A stretch of DNA of 64,000 nt from Ailurus styani (Eukaryota > Chordata > Mammalia > Carnivora > Ailuridae). The stretch covers positions 4,345,752 to 4,409,751 of the forward strand of contig LNAC01000009.1 in the NCBI GenBank assembly GCA_002007465.1, read 5' to 3'. A program made the translations under genes and the position numbers. The notes beneath the pieces are model-generated. The model saw only the letters and a list, made by a program, of their open reading frames with translations. It ran no database searches and was not told the DNA's origin. How positions within the stretch are numbered: the first letter of the stretch is position 1; each line of letters begins with the position of its first letter. This document shows, piece by piece, positions 1-11,240 of this stretch.

Positions 1-1489
1 AGCTGAGCCAGGCCAGAGAGCCTTTACTGCAAGCTTGTTTGGACCGAGGCAGATTTTCGCCGAGCACGCTGATGACGGAGAAGTAATCGTATATCTGAAA
101 CTGCAGAAGGGAGGGCTGAGAAGGGGAAGGCCAGGCTGGTCAGGAGCCAGTGAGTCCCGAGTGGTAATTCTCTGCAAATCTTCGGGCTCCTGCTCTGATC
201 ACAGCCCTGCAGGGGAGGTGTGTGTGGAGAGGAGGGGGCCATTCCCGAGCTGTGGCCCGACTTACAAAACGTTCCCATACACCCCGGATCCTCACGCCAG
301 TGCTGGGAAGGTGGTGGTCGTTAGTGAATCATTTCACAGACACGCATAACCAGTGACGAGTGACTTGTCCAAGGCAACGTCACAAGGGACCGTAGCCCGG
401 CTCTGGCGGGGGGTCATTCACGTGTGTTGCGTGGGGGTGCAACCCGTGTGGTCATTCACAGAGGCTCTGGTGTGATGGCCACACATACTTCGGACTCCAG
501 ATGCCCCATCTGTCACGTGCTGACCCTTCTTCCACCGGCTTCCTGTTGTCCTCGGGAGGGAACACGGGGCTAGGTGCATGGAAGCCCCCCGAGTCTGCTA
601 AACGGACGGAGAAGTAAACTATGCTTCTCTTCACCTTAGTGTAATGACATCCTCCGTGATCCACGAAGGATCGAAGGCAGCCTCCTTCCTCACCACGCTT
701 GAGCCTCTGCCCTCTCAAGGTGCGCACGGGGGAAAGGTCTGCATCATGAAGCGGTGTGGGAGCACACCAGGGAGGGAGCAGCCCAGATGGAAGGGGCTCA
801 GAAAAGCTTACTGGAAGAGGCAGTTTTAGGACTGGCCCTCAAAGATGGATCCGTAAGGAAGCTGGGTGAATCTGGGCCATTGGATTGGCAGGGCCAAAGG
901 CACCAAGAGACAAAGGTAAGGACCCAGGAGTGGCACAGGTGAAGAGAAAGGGAGAGAAGACACTGGAAAAGTAGAGACTGGCCACCAGACAGCCTCTATG
1001 CTGGGCAAGCGAGGTGTGGATCAACGCAGCTGGCCGCGGACCGGGGCAAGCTGATGAAGGTTTGCTCTGTCGAGTTCTGCTTTGGGGAGATGCATCTGCC
1101 ACCTGGGCAACTGGACTGAGCATCGAGGAGCCGTGTCAAGGAAGAGAGACAAGTCAACTGCGAGGCACCAATGCCTGGTACCATCAGGCCTGAGCCCAGC
1201 CAGCCCCGTAAGCAGGGACGCAGGAAAGCCGAGAGAGGACCGCCCTTGACTCAGCTCCAGGAGACTCGTGGGGGCCACAGTAAGCCCAAGTAAGATGGTC
1301 CAGAGCCCAGCGGAGGGGGTTCGGGGTCTCACTCTCTCTGTGAACCCCTAGAGGAGGCCCTTGCAGGGCGGGACACCTCCAGGAGGCGAAAGTGCCGCAA
1401 GCGCCCTGTGTGTCTGCCCGCACGCGCTGTTCATTAACTTCGGCGACACGGCCGTCATGGCGGGTGTATAAAAGCACATCCAATTAGCC

Positions 1490-2100
1490 AGGCCTCTGTG
1501 AATATTTGCACTCTTAAATCTTTTGCATTTCGAAAGGGTTAAAGCTTATTATTAGCATATAATTTATAGTCCTTTCTCCCAGGAAAGGAATAATGCACAG
1601 TAAATGCCACATTCATTTTAATAATACATGTTACAGTCTGTGCCCAACATCTGCACAAAGGTAAAGGAGGCAGATTTTTTTGACATGTCCCACTCTGCCA
1701 TCTAAACACAGGCTTTTTGTTTCTTAAGTGACGGAAGGTTTAATCAAGAAAGCAGGCAATTCATCAATCGAAACAAGGCAGCGTGCGTGCGCCTGACAGC
1801 ACACACATGGTTGTGTACAGAGCGAAGCCGGCCACCTGTCAACTGCACCTTTTACATCAGGATCTACAAATACACGATGCGATCAATTCCCCATCCGCTC
1901 CCATTCATTTCTTCTTTTTCTTATTATATTTTTCTTTGCACTCGATTTTGTTGTCAGTCAGGGCGAGAATAGATGGATAGACAAGGGACGCGTGGCTGTT
2001 GGAGGTGATGATAAAAATTTATATGCCTCTAAAATGACTTATTTCCTCCCTGATTTGAGCACCATTATTATATTTTTTTTGCTTCATTCAGGAATTTCCC
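1490..2100. promoter_or_regulatory. Candidate conserved non-coding element
   Basis: A repeat-free AT-rich block in GC-moderate surroundings, with several TAAT/ATTA sites (GCTTATTATTAGCATATAA, CATTTTAATAATACATG) and no open frame of note. The texture is that of deeply conserved developmental enhancers. LMX1B is the 3' neighbour of MVB12B in human (by recall), off the left end. Conservation cannot be shown from one sequence. Confidence 0.35.
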
Positions 2101-2629
2101 CCATCTGCCATTATCTGTGGCTGCGTCAAAGGGATGCTTCCCTGTCTCCCAGATCCTTGCCACCCTCCCCCCACGGTCCCCCACCAAGTTTCCAACCAGT
2201 ACTTGGTGGCTCGGAAAATCCTCAGCAGAGGGGAAGGGGAAGCAGGGGTCTGGACGCGAGGCCACGTAAGCCACACGGACACGTCCACGAAGGACAAAAG
2301 CCACAGTGGGGGGATGGGGTACGCCTGCGAACCCAGAGGTTGCCGGTCATATGGGGCTTCTGCTGGAAGACACTGGGGTTCCCTCATTTGTGGTTATCAG
2401 TAACATCGTCACTCAACCCACGTATGGCTGACACTCACCCAAACACAGGGGCCAAGGAGAAGCACGGGCACGCGCACAGAAAACGTGGACGGTAATTCCG
2501 CCCGGAGCCCGTCGACGCCGCGCCCGGAGCAGCTGTTGGTTAGAACACCTTACGCAGAAAAAAGCCAGCCTTTCTCGAGCACCCTATTGTTTTGGTCTCC
2601 TAGCCTTCATTTTCTAGCCCGGCCATGCT

Positions 2630-2990
2630 TGGCGATTATGAAAATATTTAAGTTTACTTTCAACTTTCCAGGTGAGATTTTTTTTCCTAATTAAAGGATA
2701 GAAATAATGTAATCACTACAAATGAAAGGAAAATATGTTTCTAATTCTTTGGTGTGCTGCAGAAGAGTTTTTAAAGGATCGCACTGTAAAATATACAGAT
2801 TTCCTGTTTTTGGTAATAAGATGAAGAGCTGGTGGCAGAAATTTTATCCAATTGGATGAAATATATAAATCATGAATTTCATAATACTGATAATTAAATG
2901 TCCATCTTCCAATTTAAATGAGGACTAGATTAAAACTGCATGGAGAGGCTGATATTCAGAAATCATTAATTATTTTTAATTGCTTTGTGC
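2630..2990. promoter_or_regulatory. Candidate conserved non-coding element
   Basis: A repeat-free AT-rich block dense in homeodomain-type cores: CCTAATTAAAGG, GATAATTAAATG and ATCATTAATTATTTTTAATT. It also has ATGAAATATATAAATCATGA. No coding potential was seen. An enhancer role is inference only. Confidence 0.35.
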
Positions 2991-4460
2991 TTTCCTGGTC
3001 TGATGTCAGGGTTACACACTGCTCGTACGAGGTTCTGTTTCAGAGGAAATCCTCCTCCTCTCTGTCCAAGTCGTTGTGAGCCAAGCGAGGAGCCCATGGA
3101 CTCAGGCTTGTCCGTGCTCACGGACTTCCTGGCCCCACATCTTGAAAGGAGACCGATTTTTGATTTTTAAGAAGGAACAGCTGTGGAGGGCAATAAAAGG
3201 GCTTTCCAGCCATCAGAAAGAACACTGGAGAAAAGTGAAAAGATCGTGAAAGCTCAAGGCAGGGTGACCACACCCCTCCCCACCCCATCTGCTGGGGCAG
3301 TTCCTGGTTATGGCTTTGTCCAGAGCCCCTTTGACTCTCAGAAGGGACGGTATGGGCAATCAATTCCATGGTCAGCCTAATGCTGATGGATAAATGAAGA
3401 TGTCAGCAAGGCAATCTGCCGACAGACAAAAGGGAAGGAAGGGAAGCCGGACCCCTTGGCTCCCTGCACTGTGTTTCTGCCTTGTGGCTCAACCTGAATT
3501 CATGGGCTGTTTGAGATTTTTCGTTTTATTACATGCCAGTTCCAATGTGCATTTGCTTAATTTTACTATTTTACATTACTAAGCCAATTTTTTCAAAAGG
3601 GAGAAAAATAAGTTCTTTGGGAAAAAAATCTTCACTTGGAGGTATCAATCAGTTGATAACAACAAAACGAAAGAATGGCACAGCGTGGTTTCCCACACCT
3701 ATCGTGTCCTGATCATTAAGTGAAACCGTCCTAAGATAGCAGACGTTCGTGCTCAGGAAAAGTGATCCTGGGCACCTCGTGGCTGAGCTGCTCCATACGG
3801 GGAACCTCTGGCCCGGGTGCGTCCTCCAGGTGGGACAGGAAGCCAGGGAGACCCTCATTCCTGACATCCCCCATGTCTCCAGTCCCTAAGACACGTGACA
3901 CCCAACACAAGACCATTTGAGAAACATCTCATGCAACCGCCAAGCATGTCAGGGGTTTAAACACGAGCACATCCCGATACGCGGCCACCCAGGCTGTCCT
4001 CAAACTCACTGAAAAGTGACTGTTCTGTTGTCTACAGCCTTGTACAGGTCTCTCTTTATGAGGAAGAATCCCATAAAAGGAACAGTTAGGTTCTTCCCAA
4101 GCAACCAGCTTGGTTTTAATCTCATCCATACAGAGATTGTCCTGATTCGGAACCAGATCCAGAATCCCCTTTGTGCAAAACCTCGCCCATAGCCGCACCC
4201 TCCTTTCCTAGCCTGTATTTTTGTTCACTCTTACTTTTTCACTTCCATTTTCATTTGGTTACGTGTATTTTTGGAGCTGCCTTGTATCTTTCTGGAATAG
4301 TTGGATGAGAAATAAATGGTCAGACATCTAGACATCTAAAATAATTCTAAGGGGAACAAAAAGTGTAGGAGGCTATCATTCAGGACTAAAGCAGAAGACT
4401 TTCTAGGACAGAAAAAAAAATATATGTACGCACTTAAAAATTTTTTTTAATATATACACT

Positions 4461-4687
4461 TTTTAAGATTTATTTTATTTGAGAGAGAGAGAGAGAAAGA
4501 GAGGGAGAGAGATAGCGAGTGTGTGTGTGTGGGGGGGGAGGGAGAGAATCTTAATTCACTCAGTTCACTCAGAATCTGCACTGAGTGCAGGACCCAGCAT
4601 GGGGCTTGATCTCATGACCCTGAGATCATGACCTGAGCTGAAATCAAGAGTTGGCTGCTTAACCAACTGAGCCACCCAGGCGTCCCC
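4461..4687 (-). mobile_element. CAN-SINE (tRNA-derived)
   Basis: Minus orientation: AAATAAAATCTTAAAA-type tail at the low end, GA-rich body, then complements of the ATCTCAGGGTCATGAGATC box and the tRNA-like head (GCCACCCAGGCGTCCCC) at the high end. Confidence 0.93.
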
Positions 4688-4723
4688 AGAACAGAAAAGA
4701 TGTTCTTAGGAAAAAAACTAACA

Positions 4724-4938
4724 GGGGCACCTGTGTGGCTCAGTGGGTTAAGCCTCTGCCTTCGGCTCAGGTCATGATCTCAGGGTCCTGGGATCGAGCC
4801 CTGCATCGGGCTCCCTGCTCAGCAGGGAGCCAGCTTCCCCGTCTCTCTCTCTCTGCCTGCCTCTCTGCCTGCTTGTGATCTCTCTCCCTCTGTCAAATGA
4901 ATAAAATCTTTGAAAAAAAATCTTTGGAAAAAAAAAAC
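4724..4938 (+). mobile_element. CAN-SINE, young type
   Basis: Starts GGGGCACCTGTGTGGCTCAG, then GTTAAGCCTCTGCCTTCGGC and a CT-rich body, ending in AATAAAATCTTTG and A-runs. It lies 36 bp from the oppositely oriented copy at 4461-4687. Imperfect flanking AACTAACAG/ACCTAACAG may be the target-site duplication. Confidence 0.95.
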
Positions 4939-5594
4939 AAAACCTAACAGCTCCCGAGAAGCCTGACAAGGACTCCCAAGAGTAGAATCTTTAGGGTAGA
5001 ATCTAGAAAGTCAACATGGCCTGAGGAGACACCTTGAAGGAAGTAAGGTCTTAAGAGGGACATGCCAGTTCGAATGTTGCCAGGAAAGCATGAACCCATG
5101 AGCTTCCATTTATCAAACACAAGGATTTAAAAAAAAAAAAAAGTGGAATGCCAACTGTAACATACATGGATAATAGAGTGAGCCAAACCAGGCACCTACC
5201 ATTTGATTTCTATCTCCTCTTTCAAGGAAAACCATCCTCAAGCCCTAACAAGAAGAACGACATGGTGATGTGGGGTGTGAGGAACAAGACAGGCGAGGAG
5301 ATGGCCCAAGCAGCCAGGTTACCATACACAGTCCGTGTCTGGACCACCAGTGGTGTTAGACTGGTGGTCAGTGGTCTTTGGGGGACATCAGTGGACAGGA
5401 GGTTTCAGCAACTGGACAATAGGGGGAAAAAAAACCCATATTTTCAAAAAGGACCATAAGAAAATTACTGATCTGTGGCTTGGAAGTTAATTCACAAAAG
5501 AATTCAGAAGAGGAGTCGGGAAGTTTGGGAGAACTGGATCACAGGACCCAGTGTGGCTTACCAAGCACATGCCTAATGAACTTAGGGTCTAAAC

Positions 5595-5797
5595 TTTTTT
5601 TTTTTAAAGATTTTTATTTATTTATTTGACAGAGAGAAATCACAAGTAGGCAGAGAGGCAGGCAGAGAGAGAGAGAGGAGGAAGCAGGCTCCCCGCTGAG
5701 GAAGGAACCCGATGCGGGCCTTGATCCCAGGACCCTGAGATCATGACCTAAGCCAAAGGTAGAGGCTTTAACCCACTCAGCCATCCAGGCAACCCCC
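5595..5797 (-). mobile_element. CAN-SINE
   Basis: Minus orientation with T-run, AAAGATTTTTATTTATTT, a GCAGAGAGGCAGGCAGAG body and head complement CCATCCAGGCAACCCC. Confidence 0.94.
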
Positions 5798-5800
5798 CCC

Positions 5801-5977
5801 TTTTTTTAAAGATTAATTTATTTGTTTGAGGGAGAGCAGGGGGCAGAGAATCCTAGAGCAGCCTCTGTGCTGAGTGTGGAGCCCGACACAGGGCTCAATC
5901 CCAGGACCCCAAGCATCATGACCTGAGCCAAAACCAAGAGTTGGGCACTTAACTAACTGAGCTACCCAGGCGCCCCC
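5801..5977 (-). mobile_element. CAN-SINE
   Basis: Minus orientation, directly abutting the previous copy; tail AAAGATTAATTTATTTG, head complement GAGCTACCCAGGCGCCCCC. A peptide with the motif WVAQLVKCPTLGFGSG read from it is a typical SINE translation, not a protein. Confidence 0.92.
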
Positions 5978-6114
5978 AAACTTTTTATTATAAAAAGTAA
6001 CACTTGCCAACATAGAGAAATGAGACACTGCAAAGAAGGAAAAAAGAAAAGAGCAGGAAAGCCTAGTGAAAACCACTGTAAACACCTTTGGGGGTACCTT
6101 TCCAGACATTTAGA

Positions 6115-6312
6115 TTTTTTTCTTTTGGGGTGGGGGGAGACAGAGAGCATGTGTTCAAGCAGGAGGAAGAGCAGAGGGAGAGGGAAAATCTTAAGCAGAC
6201 TCCAGGCGGAGCACAGAGCCTGCCGTGGGGCTCGATCCCACGACCCTGAGATAGCGACCTGAGCAGAAATCAAGAGTCGGGTGCTTAACTGTCGGAGCTG
6301 CCCGGGTGTTCC
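6115..6312 (-). mobile_element. CAN-SINE, diverged
   Basis: Minus orientation; GGGGCTCGATCCCACGACCC and GTGCTTAACTGTCGGAGC mark the internal boxes. The tail is degraded and the head ends GCCCGGGTGTTCC, so this is an older copy. Confidence 0.85.
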
Positions 6313-6861
6313 TGGATAGCTTCTAAAACGCGATCACATTGTACATCCTGGTGGTCACTTAACAACATTCGCCCACACATTTTCATCCAAATCATCATTT
6401 TTTGATGCCTGAAGAGTTGAGGCATCAAATGTTGTAAAGAATGTTTCACAGTTTAACCCTTGGCTTTTGTTTGTGACACTTAGGAGACCCATCCCCCAAC
6501 CCCTTTCCGTGAGTATTATTTTTAAGCAGCAGCAGTGCTCATCCCTGTGGATAAATCTTCCTGTATGCCCGTAAGTATTTTTTAGAAGATTTTCCGATTG
6601 GCAGACGCGGGAGGATCAAAGGCAGGCTTTGTGGCCGTGAGATGAGGGCACAAGGCAGCTCAGCAAGGGACACGCGCGTCTCAGGATTTCAGCACTGAGT
6701 GAGCAGAAGCCCCTCACCCCACTTCTGTGGGCAAGAGAGAACTGCTGGCTGAGCAGTTGGCGTACTTTGGCCGATGGAACACATCTGTGCCCCAAATGGC
6801 TGAGGGGGGAGGTATGAACATGAACTCAGCTGAACAAGGGAGGACACCGCAGAGGTGGAAT

Positions 6862-6883
6862 GGGCTGGGGGTGGGGGTGGGGG
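6862..6883 (+). other. G-quadruplex-type motif
   Basis: Four G-runs (3, 5, 5 and 5) with loops of 2, 1 and 1 bases, which should give a stable structure in single-stranded DNA. Confidence 0.75.
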
Positions 6884-9399
6884 TCCCACATGCTGGAGGC
6901 CTCCGGGAAGCATGTCAGATCACCTGCCCCAGAGGTTACAGGGGCTGCTCCTGAGCAGGGCAGACACTGGGCTAATGGCTCTCCTGCCTCCTTCCCATAA
7001 AGAGCTCATGCGTACCTCCGAGTGCCGGGGGCCAGAGCTCCGTGCTGTCCCCTCCCCTTTCTCCAGCAACTCTGAGCGCTGTCCCTCCCTCTGCAGGCCT
7101 GACGGACACGAACGGCCTCCGTGAGTGGGATAGGACAGGGGCTGCACTAACGGGCATGCCTTTGAGAAAACGCTGAAAAGTTAGTATTACTTTAATAACC
7201 ACATGTACAAGTTGAGCGTGGGCTGCTCACTTTTCAAAGTACATAGTCTAGAGAGCTACTTATCTTGGGGAGGGCCTGCCCATGACCGGAGCCCTCACTA
7301 CGTGTGTTCGGGGAGGTCTGCACCGAAGGCGGGCCCCGGAGAGCCAGGGCCGGTTCAGAGCAGTCTGAGGCTTCACTTTGTTAGCAGCTGAGCTCTGGCC
7401 ACTGTGCGTCGGGCACCGGGCGAGGGCGAGGGCCTGGGGCACACTCTTGCCTTGACTGTTTTTGCAATCAACCACTGAAACCTTATCTCTGCAATCCCAA
7501 ACTGAGACGTGCCGCTCTGTGCCAAACGCTGTTCATAGTGGAGGCCTGGGGGGGGGGGTTGGGGGGTAGATGGTCTCTGTTCCCTTCCAGCAGAACGGCT
7601 CGCAGGCAGGCAGCCAGTGGGGGGCGGGCAGGCTTCCCGGCTGCACCACGGTCGCCCAGTGCTGAGCTTGCAGGCCTTATGGAGCCGGCGGGTCCTGCGG
7701 GCTCTTCCTGGCAGCCTTCCCACAAAGCTGCCTTGGACACTGGTGGAGCAATTTGGTGCCTTCCGCCGCGGAGGGGCCGGGGGCTGCCTGCTGCCAGGGG
7801 GGGCGCGGTGGGGGGGCAGCCTCCACTACCTCTGTTTGGAAGCTAAAATCCAACCAACTGCCACTTGCATAAATGTAACAGGAAGTTTCTGAATGGCTTC
7901 CCCTGTGTCTTGAGGCTGTTACCTTGGTGTGGCTAAACTCACGGCTGAAATGAGCCCAGACAACACCTCATCAAAGCCGCGGGGCGAGGGAGCAGTGGTC
8001 CAGGGGCAGACAGGAACATTCCTGCCAAACCAGAGATTTCGCTCTGTGGGCCCTTTCCTGCAGAAATGTCGACAGCTGGGAAAGGCATCAGAGAACCCAG
8101 GCAAGGTGGGGGGAGCCGAACACCGTGGCCGGAGAAAGGTTTGCGAGTGGGAGGAAAGCAACATCTGCTTTGACTGAGGTCTCCTCTGCGCATTCGGAAC
8201 GGGGCCGCCCTGCTGGGTTTCACCGACCTGTTTTGCGCCACTCTGCCGCGAAGCATCTGGGGAAATAGTCAGCTTTTCTACAAAATAGGTCATCTTTCCA
8301 CACTTGCTATGCTCCTTGTCGACTTTGCTGAAATAGCCACAGCACAGAAGGAATTCTCCCTGGAGGTGCTTTTCGGAGACGACGTGCTCCCCCTGCCCCT
8401 TCGGGAGCCGGGCTCCTGCAGGGGGGCCGGGGGCTGGGGCTTTAAGGACATGCCGGGCCTTCCCTTCCCCCCAACCCCCCCAGAAATGGAACTGGCTTTT
8501 GCTTATACTTCCAAACCTATTAGGGAGTGATCATAACAAGAGAAACTGATACTGACATGAATTATACCATTGTTCTATTTCATCTATTTAGTAACCCCAA
8601 GTTGCAATTTTTAGAAAAAAAGATTACCTTTTAAATAATGGATTCATTATGGTACATGAATGAGTGCCATGTTCCCGTGTTCAAAACGTCACTCACCATT
8701 AAGGGCGTGCGCTGGTAAGTGGCACCGATTTGCCACTTCCCCCTTAGCTACAAACACCCCTGACTGGAGGCCTAGGATAACGGGGGTTGAGCTTGCGGGG
8801 TTTCCTCGGTTCTTAGCGGGTCACCTGTGCTGCCAGGCACCCAGTGGGTCTCCGCTTTGCCGTCAGGCCTGTAAGTGTTCCCCTCCCTGGGTGAAGGTGG
8901 AAAGGCAAACTCGCACTGCTGAGGTCCCGGCCAAGGTACCACCATCCATTTCAAGGCCGAGTTCAGAGATCACAGACCCTTTTGATGGAGGCAGTAGGGG
9001 AGACCGCCAGTGCCCCTCCTAGCCACAAACCTGGCTTTGGGAGATGAGAGGGAAGGACAGACCGGGACACAGGCTGGTGAGCCGACTGGGCCTCAGCTCT
9101 GTGCTGCTCCCGAGACCCCACGGGAAACCCGCCCCGGCTCTGGCAGGTGAACAAGGCAGTGAGTGGTCTCTGGCAAAGTCCCTTCAAACTCGTGAAATCC
9201 ACACACTGTCTTTCATCATTCGTTTCCAAATGCACTGAGTACCTGGCCCTTCTCTAAGTGCCCAGGGGGCTGATCTCTGCAGGGGACAGGCTCCTTGCAG
9301 GGTGAAAAGACAGGTAAGACAGATGCCAGGAGACACGCAGAGGGAGGTGGTGCCGGGACACAGACGCCGCAGCTGGCCACGAGCAGAGGCCTCACGTAC

Positions 9400-9494
9400 C
9401 TGATATGGCATACAGATTGGAGTGCTGGTACTCATAGTCAGCCCGAGTGCTGTTCCTGCCTCGGAAGGTAGCAGGGAGCGTTAGTGAGATGTGC
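9400..9494 (-). CDS. MVB12B: MVB12B coding exon, linker before the UMA domain (partial CDS)
   Basis: This 95-bp exon has one base completing Arg, 31 codons and one base of the next codon. It reads HISLTLPATFRGRNSTR and ADYEYQHSNLYAIS, matching human residues 222-252 by recall (Ala here where I remember Thr before DYEYQ). The acceptor CCATCTCTTTCTTAG has a good pyrimidine tract; the donor is GTACGTGAG beginning at 9399. The leftover G would join CA of the next exon to give Ala, just before the UMA domain that ties MVB12 into ESCRT-I. That exon was not found between 1 and 9399, so it should lie off the left end. Read-through into the intron would add only Gly-Thr before a stop. Confidence 0.97.
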
Positions 9495-11054
9495 CTAAGA
9501 AAGAGATGGAGGAGAAAGGAGGTTACAGGGCGCACAGAGCACTCCCCAAGGCTCAGAAAGCACCCGCGCCACCAACAGCCCGCAGCAGCACAGAGCAGGA
9601 GGAGGGGGCGCCCCGGTGAGCGGGCCCCCCAACAGCTCAAAGCCCCCCCCCAAGGAATTCAGAAGCTTCCAGGCATCAGCAATCACCTTCTTCAATTCCA
9701 AGAATATCTAAGTGGAGGAAAAGGTTTCCCAAGCCTTATGGCATGTGTGAGCCACTTCGTCTAGATCTCTGCCCACTAGGCACAATACACCAACAGGAGC
9801 AGAACACTTGGGCCCTGAACAGGAGCCCTGGTGTGTTCCGCCATGTTGCTTCCATTGTCCATCCAATGGCTTTCATTCCTGTCTCGTGGGGCCACTGAGA
9901 ACAGCGCAAGGGGCACTTTGTGAATGACGGTATTGAGTATTATTACTACCACGTGAGTACAGGAAAACGAACCACCACTGAGAATCAGAAAGGCATGCTC
10001 TCCTGAACTTCTGCGTCTGCGTGTCCACCCTCGGGCAGGAGCACACAGTATGTGCTCAGGAAATCACCTTCGATGGCTCCAGCGCTTTTTATGGCACAGG
10101 TGTTGGCCATTAAAGCTCACGGTGCCCACAGAGCCTAAGTGAGTATTCCATCAAAGTAAATAATCCATTTGGTGTGGTCATCAGCTGCCTTTAGCAAATG
10201 CATAAAAGATCAAGATGATAGGAAATAGATTTCAAACCCAACAGGTCTGGGAGATAAAACAACAATAAAGCCTCTTACTGGTAGGACTGGGGACTGGCTT
10301 GAACTGGCTCAGTGGCCCGAGTTTCGGCCGCACTCAGTCATTTCCAAAAGGGAAAAGACCGAGGAAGGGAGCATTTATGATAAAGTTTTATGTAGCACAT
10401 GTTGCCTTTTTCACACAACAAACGCATGACTTCTAGGAATGAATCCTGTACACACAGGCTCCCGGGAGGGAAGGTTCTCTAGGCAAGACCCGTTCCTATG
10501 GAGTCTCTTGGTGACAAGATGAGCACCAAATGCTGTAAAGGCATTTGGTTTGCCGGGCGGTACCATGAGCACCGAGGCGAAAACCTGTGCCACAGAACGG
10601 CCTGGCTCGACCTGGCGGGCGGAGGGCTTTGCCGAGCGCTGGTCAGACTCAGGACTGGGGGAAGGGGGGGCACCCAGCAGATCGAAGCACAGGGAGACTC
10701 TGACATGTGTGGAGTGAATCTGGGTGTCTGCTCGTTACTGATGCTAATGAAGGCTGCAGAGTGAGCTCGCTGAAGGAGCTCCCCGGTTACAAGACACTGA
10801 GGTGCAGAAATAAAGATGCCACGGGACATGTGCCTGGGTGCTGAGGGAGCACAAGAGTTCCAATAAAGGAGCTGGGGTTCTAGCGGCACGGGTACTGACG
10901 GAGTAAAAGGGCCTCACTGGGTGGTCAGGGAAAGCCAACACTCTGGCGCAGGGACCGGGGACACGTGGAAGCGAGGCTGGAAAGGCAGGCTGGGGCCAGG
11001 TTGGAAGGGACCCCCACCACTGGCATGCTGCAAGACTTTACCCCTAGGACAAGG

Positions 11055-11240
11055 GTTCCTAACTCTGTTCCGCCCACCACAGCACAAACGAAGGCATCAG
11101 AGCTGCCTGGGCACTAACAATAGAGTCACAGCGACGAGCCCCGGGGAGTCCGGGTCGGTGGGCCTGGGGTGCGGCCAGAAATCTATCTGTAACAAGCTCC
11201 AGGAGTGACTCTGAAGGCTGGCCAGGTTTGGGACCCTGAG
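11055..11240 (+). mobile_element. MER5A-like hAT relic
   Basis: AAGGGTTCCTAACTCTG near one end and AGGTTTGGGACCCTGAG near the other are compatible with MER5A ends, with GGCCTGGGGTGCGGCCAG between. Confidence 0.5.

Larger units (their letters stand above)
1..9399 (-). other. MVB12B intron downstream of the linker exon (left end open)
   Basis: No exon was recognised here, and I specifically looked for the UMA-coding sequence. The stretch holds two AT-rich blocks (1490-2100 and 2630-2990), a cluster of five CAN-SINEs (4461-6312), G-rich runs at 6862-6883 and 7548-7566, and otherwise GC-moderate unique sequence. Apparent open frames are short, overlap on both strands and have no family signature. 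Confidence 0.8.

Noticed and set aside
5813..6109. Peptide with WVAQLVKCPTLGFGSG (similar ones at 27233-27448, 34555-34944 and 63110-63376)
   Set aside because: This is the usual translation of antisense CAN-SINE sequence, not a gene.
1..9399. Terminal MVB12B exon with the UMA domain
   Set aside because: Looked for the Ala-Met-Asp-Gly-Val-Pro start and its reverse complement; not found, so it should be off the left edge.
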